Shown: positions 15,966-24,629, counted from the stretch's first letter. The stretch: DNA of 64,000 bases from Halomicrobium zhouii (GCF_900114435.1 NZ_FOZK01000001.1:1521854-1585853), one strand, 5' to 3'. Notes: a model not told the origin generated them from the letters alone. Numbers and translations are program-made.

Positions 15966-16263
15966 GAGACGGACGGTCCCGACCGGAGGGAGGGACCGTC
16001 GAATGATCGAACGGCGAGGGAAACGAGCCGTGAGACGGACGGCGCCGAGCGAAGCGAGGGGCCGTCGAATGATCGAACGGCGAGTGAAACGAGCCGTGAG
16101 ACGGACGGCCTCGAACGAAGTGAGAGGCCGTCGACTGATCGAACGGTGAACGGAGTGAACCGTGAGACGGACGGTCCCGACAGGGCGGTGCGAACGCAGT
16201 GAGCACCGCCGACCGAGCGAACGGCGAAGCCGTGAGCAGCGAAGCGAGTGGCCGTCGACTGAT
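15966..16263. repeat. 66-bp tandem repeat of paired hairpins
   Basis: GAGACGGACGG recurs at 15966, 16032, 16098 and 16164, exactly 66 bp apart; the fourth unit is expanded. Each unit holds two inverted repeats: ACGGNNNN...NNNNCCGT and ACGGY...RCCGT. The stems vary together (ACGGTCCC/GGGACCGT in unit 1, ACGGCCTC/GAGGCCGT in unit 3; ACGGC/GCCGT against ACGGT/ACCGT). The array fills the gap (15908-16328) between two minus-strand genes. As 66 is a multiple of three, frames stay open through it, but no real protein is evident. Confidence 0.85.
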
Positions 16264-16328
16264 CGAAGGCCGAAGCGACAAGAGAGGAGAGAGAGAGAAA
16301 CTATCGGGAGAATCGGCGAAGCCGAGAT

Positions 16329-16811
16329 CTACACCATGGCGTTCAGCTTCGCGATGTACACCAGGCTGAGCATGTGGTCGTCGACGCCCAGGTCGTTGCC
16401 GTCGTTGGAGCCTGCTTCGTCGATCCCACGCAGGTACTCGGCCAGGTCGGACTGGACCTCCTCGGTGATCCAGTCGGTCGACTCGTAGTAGTCCAGCGCG
16501 TCGCTGGCGCCCTGGTAGCCCGAGTGCATCAGCAGGAACTCGAGCCACTCGAAGACGACGAACTCGGCGGCGTACTTCTGCGGGAGGCTCCGGAGGTAGG
16601 GCTTGTCGGCCTCGTCGTCGAGGAACGGGAGGAGTTCGCGGTACAGCCCGGCGCGGAAGGAACTCCCCGCCGCGACGTCCTCCTCGCCCTCGAAGGCGAC
16701 GTCGAGGTCAGCCGGGTCGGCTTCCTCGCCCTCGCCGAGGCCGTTCGGACGCTGCTGTCTGGCCATCTTCCGCAGCTCGTCGAGGTCGTAGTCCCGCGGG
16801 TTGATCGTCAT
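16329..16811 (-). CDS. FlaD/FlaE-domain (archaellum accessory) protein
   Basis: This 160-residue protein has a C-terminal FlaD/E domain: LRSLPQKYAAEFVVFEWLEF, then YQGASDALDYYESTDWI and LAEYLRGI (residues ~70-130). In archaea this domain occurs in the cytoplasmic ArlD/E proteins that link the archaellum motor to chemotaxis signals. The N-terminal half is an acidic linker beginning with a basic helix (LDELRKMARQQRPNG). It is divergent from parA and upstream of the actin-like gene, not in an arl operon, so it may be a specialised paralogue. Confidence 0.8.
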   Translation of the reverse strand: MTINPRDYDLDELRKMARQQRPNGLGEGEEADPADLDVAFEGEEDVAAGSSFRAGLYRELLPFLDDEADKPYLRSLPQKYAAEFVVFEWLEFLLMHSGYQGASDALDYYESTDWITEEVQSDLAEYLRGIDEAGSNDGNDLGVDDHMLSLVYIAKLNAMV

Positions 16812-16945
16812 GATACTGTACGTGTATCACTACTCCGTGTTAAATCTTGCACACCGTCTGACGGCCGGCTGACCGGGAATTTGGCCGTTGCCGATAGCCG
16901 ACTGAACTGGAGTGGGAATTACGTCGCTGATAATCGGGGGCGTAT

Positions 16946-16955
16946 CTTTATAATC
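16946..16955 (+). promoter_or_regulatory. TATA box of the parA-cheW unit
   Basis: CTTTATAATC lies about 35 bases before the parA ATG at 16986, giving a very short or absent leader. Confidence 0.6.
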
Positions 16956-16985
16956 CGACACGGACCAGGGACTTGTAATTCGACG

Positions 16986-17888
16986 ATGAGTAGGCAAACT
17001 GCGGCCGGCCCTGCGCGCCTGTGCGTGACCAACGCCAAGGGTGGGACCGGCAAGACGACGGTGGCTATCAACGTCGCCGGGGCGCTCAACGAGCGCGGCC
17101 GAGACGTCCTCTTCGTCGATCTGGACCCGCAGGGCAACGCGACGGAGGGGCTGGGATTGACCGAGGCCTACGACGCGGCGCCGCCGACCCTCTTCGACGC
17201 GCTGACCCGGGCCGACCGCCGGTCGGTTGTCTCGGACCTGATCGTCGAGCACCCGGAGATGGACGTCCTGCCGAGCAACATCGACATGCTCCAGGCCGAA
17301 CACGAACTGACCATCGCCGACCTCATCGCGCGAGCCAAGGGGGGGCAGACGGGGCTCGACCCCGACGCCCTGGCCTCGCTGGCCATCAACGTCACGCCGG
17401 ACGCCGTCGAGGGCCCCCACGCCCTGGACCTGTTCGCGAAGACCATCGCGCACGTCGAGGACGACTACGACTACGTCGTCGTCGACTCGCCGCCGTTCTA
17501 CGGCAAACTGACGGACGCGGGCATCTTCGCCACCCAGCACATCGTCGTGCCGGCGCTGACCGAGGCCACCTCCGAGCGGGCCATCGAGTTACTCATCGAC
17601 CAGATGGCCGCCCTCGAAGGGCAGGCCGACATCACGGTCGACACCCTCGGCGTCGTCGCCAACCGAGTCGAGAAGACCAACGAGGACCTGACCATGATCG
17701 AGTGGCTCGAGGAGGTGTTCACGGACTTCCCGGTGTGGCAGGTCCGCAAACGCGTCGCACTCCAGCGGGCGTTCTCGGCCGGCCAGTCCATCTTCGCGTA
17801 CGACGCGTCGGTGGACATGGCGGACGTCTTCCTGGAGATCGCGGCGTCGCTCGACGACCGATTCGGCTACGAGAACGTTCCAGCATGA
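16986..17888 (+). CDS. parA: ParA/MinD-family ATPase
   Basis: This 300-residue ATPase has a deviant Walker A, TNAKGGTGKTTVAINVA (residues ~14-30) with the signature lysine, Walker A' VDLDPQGNATEG, and Walker B YVVVDSPPFYGKL. ParA proteins bind DNA or membrane and position plasmids, chromosomes or protein arrays by an ATPase gradient. Upstream in-frame sequence to 16374 is antisense to the FlaD/E gene, so 16986 is the start. The CheW-like gene follows after 10 bp, pointing to a role in placing a chemosensory array rather than DNA. Confidence 0.92.
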   Translation: MSRQTAAGPARLCVTNAKGGTGKTTVAINVAGALNERGRDVLFVDLDPQGNATEGLGLTEAYDAAPPTLFDALTRADRRSVVSDLIVEHPEMDVLPSNIDMLQAEHELTIADLIARAKGGQTGLDPDALASLAINVTPDAVEGPHALDLFAKTIAHVEDDYDYVVVDSPPFYGKLTDAGIFATQHIVVPALTEATSERAIELLIDQMAALEGQADITVDTLGVVANRVEKTNEDLTMIEWLEEVFTDFPVWQVRKRVALQRAFSAGQSIFAYDASVDMADVFLEIAASLDDRFGYENVPA

Positions 17889-17898
17889 CAGTGATACA

Positions 17899-19077
17899 AT
17901 GACCGACGAGACGGACGAACGGATGGACCGGGCCGCACGCATCCGCCAGATGCGCGAGGGCCAGCGAGCGAATCGTGACGACGACGCGACGGACGCCGAC
18001 GGCGACGGCGCCGACGATGCCAGTCCCTCCGGCGACCAGGGTGGGACCCCCGACGACGCAGACGGGTCCGTCGACCAGCGCGTCGCCACTAACGACACCG
18101 GGAGTAGCGCCGGTAGCGCCGACGCACCCGCCGACGTCGACGCACCCGCCGACGCCGACGCACTCGCCGACGCCGATGCACCCGCCGACGCCGATGCACC
18201 CGCCGACGCCGATGCACCCGCCGACGCCGATGCACCCGCCGACGCCGATGCACCCGCTGACACCGACACATCCGCCGACGCCGACGCTCCGGACAGCGAC
18301 GACGACCCGGGCGGGAACGGGAGCGCCGACGAGGACGCCGCCGCCGCGGCCGCCCAGCGCGCAGCGCAGGCCGCCGCACAGATCACCGGTAGTGAGCCTG
18401 TCGACGCACCGGCTGCCGGAGGTGGCGCGGCCGCCCAGGAGTCGTCGGTCGAAGCGGACGCCGCTGACGGTGCGGTGGCCGCCCAGGTTCAGCAGGGGCC
18501 GACCGGCGTCGAACTGCCCGACGAGGCCTCGATCCAGTCCGCCATCGCCGACGAGGTGCTGGACCCCGAGGACGGCGGACCCGCGACGCCGGCGACCCGG
18601 CGTGGCGCCGACGCTGCGAACGCGGCGGTGGCCGAGGACAGCGTCCGCGTGCTCGAGTTCACACTCGGTGACGAGCACTACTGCCTCGACATCGCCCACG
18701 TCGAGGAGATCGTCAAGCGCGAGACGATCACGCGCGTGCCCAACACGCCGGAGTACGTGGAGGGGGTCGTCGACCTCAGAGGCCAGATCACGACCATTCT
18801 GGACCCGAAGCTACTGCTCGACATCGACCAGGAGGGGTCGGAGTCGCTGCTGGTCGTCTTCGCGCCCGACGAGTTCGAGGACCAGGGGGCCATCGGCTGG
18901 GTCGTCGACGAGGTCCGCCAGGTCGCCCCCATCGTGAAATCGGAGGTCAGCGCCGCGCCGGTCGACGCCGACTACATCGAGGGCGTCATCGACCGCGACG
19001 ACGAGGACGAGTTCGTCATCTGGACGGACCCGGAGGTCGCCATCGAACTCGCGACGGGCGAACACAGCGACGACTGA
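17899..19077 (+). CDS. cheW: CheW-domain protein with long Asp/Ala repeat linker
   Basis: This 392-residue protein has three parts. The N-terminus (~10-28) is a basic helix with repeated arginines (MDRAARIRQMREGQRANR). Residues ~60-235 are a disordered linker with ADADAP repeats. Residues ~245-390 form a CheW domain (VLEFTLGDEHYCLDIAHVEE, then EGVVDLRGQITTILD). Ordinary CheW is about 150 residues. CheW couples receptors to the CheA kinase. Placement after parA and an Arg-rich N-terminus resemble bacterial ParP, which links a ParA-like protein to chemosensory arrays. Confidence 0.88.
   Translation: MTDETDERMDRAARIRQMREGQRANRDDDATDADGDGADDASPSGDQGGTPDDADGSVDQRVATNDTGSSAGSADAPADVDAPADADALADADAPADADAPADADAPADADAPADADAPADTDTSADADAPDSDDDPGGNGSADEDAAAAAAQRAAQAAAQITGSEPVDAPAAGGGAAAQESSVEADAADGAVAAQVQQGPTGVELPDEASIQSAIADEVLDPEDGGPATPATRRGADAANAAVAEDSVRVLEFTLGDEHYCLDIAHVEEIVKRETITRVPNTPEYVEGVVDLRGQITTILDPKLLLDIDQEGSESLLVVFAPDEFEDQGAIGWVVDEVRQVAPIVKSEVSAAPVDADYIEGVIDRDDEDEFVIWTDPEVAIELATGEHSDD
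18121..18290 (+). repeat. 18-bp coding minisatellite in the CheW linker
   Basis: Units close to GACGCCGATGCACCCGCC are repeated about nine times and encode the hexapeptide DADAPA. The central copies are identical, a sign of recent slippage expansion. Confidence 0.85.
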
Positions 19078-19101
19078 GTCGACTGACTCTGGTTCTGGGT
19101 C

Positions 19102-20322
19102 TCAGGCGTCTCCGTTTCCGTTCCCTTCTGCCGACTCGCTCTCCGATTCGTCCGCCTCGACCGTCAGGTTCAGCTCCTCGCGGACCAGGTCGACGGCGTT
19201 CTCCACGGCCCCGACGCTGCCGAGGTAGCCCGCACCGACCGACGTTTTGAGCGCCAGTGCGGCCCGGCCGGTCAGGACGCGCGAGCCGACCTGTGCGACG
19301 GCGCCGTCGCCGACGCTGACGAGCCAGCCGGGGGAGTCGAATTCGTAGCGGTCGAGTTCGGGCGCGAACCCGCCGCCGCCACCGAGCCGGTGGTCGACCA
19401 GGACGGTAATATTCCGGGCCGCGACGCGGGCCTGGCGGACGGCCGTCTGTGCGCTGGCCGGGACTGCCTCCCCGTCGACGTCGACGACCCGGCCGGCGTC
19501 ACCGACCACGAACGTGTCGCCGGCGAGTCGCAGGTCGCTGCGGACTACCGGGCGTTCTGCGTCCATCGCGTCGGGGCCGCGGATGCCGCCGGTCCAGACG
19601 AACTGGTCGTAGGCGAGCTCGTCGCCGGTGGCGAGCGTGACCGCGTCGGCGTCGGCCGACTCGACTGCTGTGCCCGTCCGGACGTCGACGCCCGCCCGTT
19701 CGAGTTCGTCGCGGACGGCCCGCTGGAAGTTCCCGGGAAAGGACGGGGCCACGGCGTCGAGCCGTTCGAGGAGGAGTATCTCGGAGTCGGCGCCCCGATC
19801 GTCGGCCATCGCCGCGAGTTCGCCCGCCAGCTGGACGCCCGACAGGCCGGCGCCGCCGACGATAACTCTCCCGTCGGCGTCGAGCACGTCCAGGTACTCC
19901 GCTCGTATTTCACGTGCGTGCGCGAGGGATTTGAGTGGAGTCCCGTGGTCGGCGACCCCCGGCAGGCCGTGGTCGTCGGTCTCGGCGCCGAGACAGACGG
20001 CGCCGACGTCGTAGTCCAGCCGCTCTTCGCCGTGGCCGTCGTCGTCCTCGCCGTCTTGGCTGTCGAGCATCGCCGTTCCCTCTGCCGGGTTGACGTCTGT
20101 GACCCTGGCCTGCCGGATCTCGCAGTCGAGCACGTCCTCGAGCGGTATCGTTATCTCCTCGGCCAGCGCGGGCCGGCGGACGGCCCGGTGGAGTTCGTGC
20201 TGGACGAGGTGGGAGTCGGACTCGTCGACGACGACCAGCGTCGCCTCGTCTGGCAGGGCATTCTGGAGCTTCCGGGCGAGGGTCAGGCCGGCGTAACCGG
20301 CACCGAGGACGGCGACGCGCAT
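19102..20322 (-). CDS. FAD-dependent NDH-2-like oxidoreductase
   Basis: This 406-residue protein has two Rossmann motifs: RVAVLGAGYAGLTLARKL at the N-terminus binds FAD, and VIVGGAGLSGVQLAGELA (~155-172) binds NAD(P)H. TFVVGDAGRV (~270) is the FAD ribityl contact, followed by QTAVRQARVAARNI. It fits the type-II NADH:quinone dehydrogenase family, peripheral membrane enzymes that feed electrons into quinone without pumping. It could complement the Nuo complex in the same window. The acidic Glu/Ser tail is a halophile feature. It is divergent from rpl11. Confidence 0.85.
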   Translation of the reverse strand: MRVAVLGAGYAGLTLARKLQNALPDEATLVVVDESDSHLVQHELHRAVRRPALAEEITIPLEDVLDCEIRQARVTDVNPAEGTAMLDSQDGEDDDGHGEERLDYDVGAVCLGAETDDHGLPGVADHGTPLKSLAHAREIRAEYLDVLDADGRVIVGGAGLSGVQLAGELAAMADDRGADSEILLLERLDAVAPSFPGNFQRAVRDELERAGVDVRTGTAVESADADAVTLATGDELAYDQFVWTGGIRGPDAMDAERPVVRSDLRLAGDTFVVGDAGRVVDVDGEAVPASAQTAVRQARVAARNITVLVDHRLGGGGGFAPELDRYEFDSPGWLVSVGDGAVAQVGSRVLTGRAALALKTSVGAGYLGSVGAVENAVDLVREELNLTVEADESESESAEGNGNGDA

Positions 20323-20431
20323 GCAGGAAGGTCGGCTGCAGCAGGGAAAAGGTCACTGGGTGAACAGGCCGGCGTCGAACGAGCGACGATGACGTGGGGG
20401 TCGCTCGCACGCGCCGTCCGGGAAAAGCAAT

Positions 20432-20440
20432 CCTTAAAAC
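20432..20440 (+). promoter_or_regulatory. TATA box of rpl11
   Basis: CCTTAAAAC is centred about 27 bases before the rpl11 ATG, consistent with a leaderless mRNA. Confidence 0.6.
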
Positions 20441-20462
20441 CGGCGCGACGGTTCTGTGAGAC

Positions 20463-20951
20463 ATGGCTGGAACTATCGAAGTGCTCGTTCCGGGCGGAGA
20501 GGCCAACCCTGGCCCGCCGCTCGGCCCCGAGCTCGGACCGACGCCCGTCGACGTTCAGGCGGTCGTCCAGGAGATCAACGACCAGACCGAAGCGTTCGAC
20601 GGCACCGAAGTGCCCGTCACCGTCGACTACGACGACGACGGCTCCTTCAGCATCGAAGTCGGCGTCCCGCCGACGGCCGAGCTGATCAAGGACGAGGCCG
20701 GCTTCGACACCGGCTCCGGCGAGCCCCAGGAGGACTTCGTCGCGGACCTCTCCGTCGAACAGGTCAAACAGATCGCCGAACAGAAAAAGCCCGACCTGCT
20801 GGCCTACGACACGAAGAACGCGGCGAAGGAAGTCGTCGGCACCTGCGTCACCCTCGGCGTCACCATCGAGGGCGTCGACGCCCGCGAGTTCAAGCAGAAG
20901 GTCGACGCCGGCGAGTACGACGATATCCTCGCGAGCGAAGCGGCTGCGTAA
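20463..20951 (+). CDS. rpl11: Ribosomal protein uL11
   Basis: This 162-residue protein binds the GTPase-associated region of 23S rRNA and anchors the stalk. It shows the N-terminal L11 signature VLVPGGEANPGPPLGPELGP and the rRNA-binding C-terminal domain, with YDTKNAAKEVVGTCVTLGVT. Length is normal for archaea. It has its own promoter and is followed by a hairpin, so it is probably monocistronic and separate from the L1-L10-L12 unit, the arrangement known in haloarchaea. Confidence 0.98.
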   Translation: MAGTIEVLVPGGEANPGPPLGPELGPTPVDVQAVVQEINDQTEAFDGTEVPVTVDYDDDGSFSIEVGVPPTAELIKDEAGFDTGSGEPQEDFVADLSVEQVKQIAEQKKPDLLAYDTKNAAKEVVGTCVTLGVTIEGVDAREFKQKVDAGEYDDILASEAAA

Positions 20952-20956
20952 CTGCT

Positions 20957-20979
20957 CGGTCGAACTTCTCTTTCGACCG
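20957..20979 (+). terminator. Hairpin after rpl11
   Basis: CGGTCGAA (20957-20964) pairs with TTCGACCG (20972-20979) around a pyrimidine-rich CTTCTCT loop, six bases after the rpl11 stop. It is a plausible terminator separating rpl11 from rpl1, though no long T-run follows. Confidence 0.5.
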
Positions 20980-21024
20980 TCGACTCGACTGGTTCGAGCA
21001 GCTGCTCTCGCCTCCGGTTCGACG

Positions 21025-21034
21025 GTTTTAAGTG
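21025..21034 (+). promoter_or_regulatory. TATA box of the rpl1 operon
   Basis: GTTTTAAGTG would place the transcript start near 21055, leaving a leader of about 100 nt before rpl1, unusual for haloarchaea and consistent with leader-based autoregulation. Confidence 0.55.
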
Positions 21035-21121
21035 TCGCATCGGCTTCGTTCCGCACGAGACAGCGGCCGTACCGTCGCTTCGGGCGACTCCGTCCGACGA
21101 CAGTACCCCTGTTTCACTGAC

Positions 21122-21154
21122 CCGTAGCAGCCTTCGGGCGTACTACGGAGGTGA
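21122..21154 (+). promoter_or_regulatory. Leader hairpin and SD of rpl1 (candidate L1 autoregulatory site)
   Basis: CCGTAG (21122-21127) pairs with CTACGG (21143-21148), and inside it GCC-TTCG-GGC forms a second helix separated by an asymmetric internal loop. The SD sequence GGAGGTGA (21147-21154) overlaps the 3' strand of the outer stem. L1 is known to repress translation of its own operon in archaea by binding an mRNA mimic of its 23S rRNA site; this two-helix structure could be that mimic and would hide the SD. The match to the rRNA site was not tested. Confidence 0.55.
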
Positions 21155-21157
21155 ACA

Positions 21158-21796
21158 ATGGCAGACGAGAACATAGAGAACGCAGTTTCTCGCGCACTAG
21201 AGGAGGCCCCGCCTCGGAACTTTACCGAGACAGTGGACCTCGCCATCAACCTGCGCGACCTAGACCTCAACGAACCGTCGAATCGCGTCGACGAGAGCGT
21301 CGTGTTGCCTGCCGGCACTGGGCAGGAGACCAGCATCGTCGTCTTCGCGGAGGGCGAGACCGCCCTGCGCGCAGAGGACGTCGCGGACCAGGTGCTCTCC
21401 GGCGACGAACTCGCCGAACTCGGCGACGACGACGACGCGGCCAAGGACCTGGCCGACGACACCGACTTCTTCCTCGCGGAAGAGGCGATGATGCAGAACA
21501 TCGGTCGGTATCTCGGGACGGTCCTCGGACCGCGCGGGAAGATGCCGGACCCCATCGGTCCGGACGACGACGTCGTCGAGATGGTCGAGCGGATGAAAAA
21601 CACCGTCCAGATGCGGAGCGGGGAACGCCGCACGTTCCACACCCGCGTCGGTGCCGAGGACATGTCGGCCGAGGAGATCGCCGACAACATCGACGTGATC
21701 ATCCGGCGCCTTCACGCCGACCTCGAGAAGGGCCCGATGAACATCGACTCGGTGTACATCAAGACCACGATGGGTCCGTCCGTGGAGGTGGCCTGA
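21158..21796 (+). CDS. rpl1: Ribosomal protein uL1
   Basis: This 212-residue protein binds 23S rRNA at the mobile L1 stalk and also acts as a translational repressor in archaea. Recognisable segments are [14 protein letters not shown] at the N-terminus and [20 protein letters not shown] in domain II. The start is fixed by the strong GGAGGTGA site three bases before the ATG. It overlaps no neighbour, and rpl10 begins one base after its stop. Confidence 0.98.
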   Translation: MADENIENAVSRALEEAPPRNFTETVDLAINLRDLDLNEPSNRVDESVVLPAGTGQETSIVVFAEGETALRAEDVADQVLSGDELAELGDDDDAAKDLADDTDFFLAEEAMMQNIGRYLGTVLGPRGKMPDPIGPDDDVVEMVERMKNTVQMRSGERRTFHTRVGAEDMSAEEIADNIDVIIRRLHADLEKGPMNIDSVYIKTTMGPSVEVA

Positions 21797-21797
21797 T

Positions 21798-22853
21798 ATG
21801 AGCGCCGAGGCAGAACGCAAGACCGAGACGATTCCGCAGTGGAAACAGGAGGAGGTCGACGCCATCGTCGACATCCTGAACTCCTACGAGAGCGTCGGCG
21901 TCGTCAACATCGCCGGCATCCCGAGCCGCCAGCTCCAGGACATGCGCCGCGAGATTCACGGCTCCGCCGAACTCCGTGTCTCGCGCAACACGCTCCTGAA
22001 GCGCGCGCTCGACGAGGCCGACGCGGACCTGAGCGCGCTCGCGGAGTACGTCTCCGGCCAGGTCGGTCTCATCGGGACCAACGACAACCCATTCGGGCTG
22101 TTCAAGGAACTCGAGGCCTCGAAGACCCCCGCACCGATCAACGCGGGCGAGGTCACGCCGAACGACATCGTCATCCCCGAGGGTGACACCGGCGTCGACC
22201 CCGGTCCGTTCGTCGGCGAACTCCAGAACGTCGGTGCCAACGCGCGTATCGACGAGGGTTCGATCAAGGTCATGGAGGACTCGACGGTCCTCGAGACCGG
22301 CGAAGAGGTCTCGGCCGACCTCGCGAACGTCCTGAGCGAACTCGGAATCGAGCCCAAGGAAGTGGGCCTCGACCTGCGTGCCGTCTTCGCCGACGGCGTG
22401 CTGTTCGAACCCGAGGAACTCGAACTCGACGTCGAGGAGTACGAGGCCGACGTCAAGGCAGCGGCCTCGGCCGCGTGGAACCTCTCGGTCAACGCCGAGT
22501 ACCCCACCGCGCAGAACGCCAGCGTGCTCCTGCAGCAGGCCAGCGGCGACGCGAAGGCACTCGCCATCAACGCCGCCGTCGAGGACCCGGACGTCATGCC
22601 CGACCTCGTGACCAAGGCCGACGCGCAGGTTCGCGCTATCGCCTCGCAGATCGACGACGAGGAGGCCCTGCCAGAGGAACTCCGCGGTGTCGAGGCACCG
22701 GCCGCGACCGCGCAGGACGAATCGAGCGACGAAGCAGACGCATCCGACGAGAGCGACGCCGACGACTCCGACTCAGAATCCGACGAGGCCGAAGCGGCCG
22801 AGGACGACGATGACGACGAGGACGCTGGCGACGCGCTCGGAGCGATGTTCTAA
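21798..22853 (+). CDS. rpl10: Ribosomal protein uL10 (P0)
   Basis: This 351-residue stalk base protein binds 23S rRNA through its N-terminal domain ([20 protein letters not shown], then [20 protein letters not shown]). It recruits L12 dimers through C-terminal helices (residues ~255-290). The end is acidic ([20 protein letters not shown]) followed by GDALGAMF, the archaeal/eukaryotic P-protein tail that contacts elongation factors. Confidence 0.98.
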   Translation: MSAEAERKTETIPQWKQEEVDAIVDILNSYESVGVVNIAGIPSRQLQDMRREIHGSAELRVSRNTLLKRALDEADADLSALAEYVSGQVGLIGTNDNPFGLFKELEASKTPAPINAGEVTPNDIVIPEGDTGVDPGPFVGELQNVGANARIDEGSIKVMEDSTVLETGEEVSADLANVLSELGIEPKEVGLDLRAVFADGVLFEPEELELDVEEYEADVKAAASAAWNLSVNAEYPTAQNASVLLQQASGDAKALAINAAVEDPDVMPDLVTKADAQVRAIASQIDDEEALPEELRGVEAPAATAQDESSDEADASDESDADDSDSESDEAEAAEDDDDDEDAGDALGAMF

Positions 22854-22871
22854 CACACCCACTACACAACA

Positions 22872-23216
22872 ATGGAATACGTTTACGCAGCACTCATCCT
22901 GAACGAATCGGGCGAAGAGATCAACGAAGAGAACCTCACCAACGTGCTCGACGCAGCGGGCGTCGACGTCGAGGAGTCCCGCGTCAAGGCCCTCGTCGCC
23001 GCGCTCGAGGACGTCGACATCTCCGAGGCCGTCGAGGAGGCCGCCGCCGCGCCCGTCGCGGCCGGTGGCGCCGCAGCGCCCGCCGAGGGCGGTTCCGACG
23101 ACGGCGGTGCGGACGAGGAGGAAGCGGCCGAAGAGGAAGAGGCAGCCGACGAAGGCGACGACGAGGACGAGGACGACGGCGAAGGCGGCGAAGGTCTCGG
23201 CGAACTCTTCGGTTAG
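22872..23216 (+). CDS. rpl12: Ribosomal protein P1 (archaeal L12)
   Basis: This 114-residue acidic stalk protein has the N-terminal dimerisation domain [20 protein letters not shown], an Ala-rich hinge with a long Glu/Asp stretch, and the conserved tail GEGLGELFG that contacts translational GTPases. It is the last gene of the L1-L10-L12 unit. A T-rich CCGTTTCTTTTG sequence follows the stop and may terminate transcription. Confidence 0.97.
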   Translation: MEYVYAALILNESGEEINEENLTNVLDAAGVDVEESRVKALVAALEDVDISEAVEEAAAAPVAAGGAAAPAEGGSDDGGADEEEAAEEEEAADEGDDEDEDDGEGGEGLGELFG

Positions 23217-23331
23217 AGCGGTTCGACGAGCCGTTTCTTTTGCGTGAGACGGGTTCGGGAGCGGCAGCGCTGTTGACGTGACTGCCACGGGGCCGCAGCT
23301 TTATGACTGAGGACGGGACCAGAGCGCCCAG

Positions 23332-24564
23332 ATGCTCTTCCCGGTCCGGTTCGTCGTCTCCCCTGAGGGATCCGCCGCAGTGCTCGTCGCAATCCTGGCC
23401 GGCGTCGCCCTCGGCACGGCGAGCGGGTTGACGCCCGGTCTCCACGCCAACACGTTCGCGCTCGGCCTCGCGGCCGTCGCGTCGTCGGTTCCGGGCCCGC
23501 CGACCCTCGTCGGCGCGACGATGCTCGCTGCAGGCACCACGCACACGTTCCTCGACGTGGTCCCCGCGCTGGCGCTGGGCGTGCCCGACCCGGCGATGGC
23601 TGCCAGCGCGCTGCCGGGCCACCGACTGGTCATCGCAGGTCGCGGGCGCGAGGCGATCCGGCTCTCCGCGCTCGGAAGCGGGCTCGCCGTCGTCTTCGCG
23701 GTCCCGCTCGCGATACCGGTCACGCTCGCGATGCAGCGGGCCTACCCGACCATCCGGGCGCACCTGTCACTCTTGCTCGCCGGCGTGGCCGTGTTGCTGG
23801 TCGTCACCGAACGCACGCCCAGCGGCAAGGTCGGTGCGACGCTGACGCTCGTCGCCAGTGCGGCGCTCGGTTTCGTCACGCTCGACCTCACGCCGCAGGC
23901 ACCGCTCCCGGTCGGCGGGATGCTCGCGCCGCTGTTCGCGGGCCTGTTCGGCGCCCCGGTCCTGATCGAGAGTCTCGGTGGCGGCGGCGTTCCGCCGCAG
24001 GACGACGCGACGCTGGCGTTCTCCCGCCGTGACGTCGGCGCCCTCGCGCTCCTGGGGACCGGCGCCGGCGCTATCGTGGGGTACATCCCCGGCGTCTCGG
24101 CGGCCATCGCCTCCGCGGCGGCGCTCGGCGTCCTCTCCGGGTCGGGCCCGCGGGCGTTCGTCGTCACGACCAGCGGCGTCAACACGGCGACGGCCATCTT
24201 CGCCCTCTTCGCACTGGTCGCGCTTGGCAGCCCGCGAACTGGCGTGCTGGTCGCCGTCGAAAGCGCAGGCATCCCGATCGACCTGCCGGTCCTGCTCGCG
24301 AGCGTCGGTTTCGCCGCGGTTGTCGCGGCAGTTCTCGTTCCCGTGCTGGGCGACCGGTACCTCGACTGGGCCCGCCGGGCGAACCAGAACCGCCTCGCTA
24401 TCGGGATTCTCTCACTGCTGGTGGCACTCTCCTTCCTCTTCGCCGGCTTCGTTGGAATTGGGGCGTTCGGTGTCGCGACGGTGGTCGGGTCCATCCCCGC
24501 AAGGTTCGGTGCCAAGCGAGCCAACTGCATGGGCGTGCTACTGGGTCCGCTGGCGCTCTCGTGA
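23332..24564 (+). CDS. TctA-like (DUF112) membrane permease
   Basis: This 410-residue integral membrane protein has ~10-12 hydrophobic segments and the Gly-rich signature of the tripartite tricarboxylate transporter large subunit (GVALGTASGLTPGLHANTFA; AIVGYIPGVSAAIASAAALG). TctA permeases normally work with a binding protein and a small TctB subunit; neither is adjacent, as is usual for the stand-alone archaeal branch, so the substrate is uncertain. It starts at 23332, about 115 bp after rpl12. Confidence 0.8.
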   Translation: MLFPVRFVVSPEGSAAVLVAILAGVALGTASGLTPGLHANTFALGLAAVASSVPGPPTLVGATMLAAGTTHTFLDVVPALALGVPDPAMAASALPGHRLVIAGRGREAIRLSALGSGLAVVFAVPLAIPVTLAMQRAYPTIRAHLSLLLAGVAVLLVVTERTPSGKVGATLTLVASAALGFVTLDLTPQAPLPVGGMLAPLFAGLFGAPVLIESLGGGGVPPQDDATLAFSRRDVGALALLGTGAGAIVGYIPGVSAAIASAAALGVLSGSGPRAFVVTTSGVNTATAIFALFALVALGSPRTGVLVAVESAGIPIDLPVLLASVGFAAVVAAVLVPVLGDRYLDWARRANQNRLAIGILSLLVALSFLFAGFVGIGAFGVATVVGSIPARFGAKRANCMGVLLGPLALS

Positions 24565-24629
24565 GGAGTAGAACTACTTGATTGATCAGTTTGGGTTGAG
24601 ACGGCTACTGGAGCCACAAACAACAGCCC

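Noticed and set aside
15904-16548. Minus-strand 214-codon frame with 22-residue repeats
   Set aside because: The frame stays open because 66 bp is a multiple of three; it overlaps a FlaD/E gene and the composition is unlike haloarchaeal proteins.
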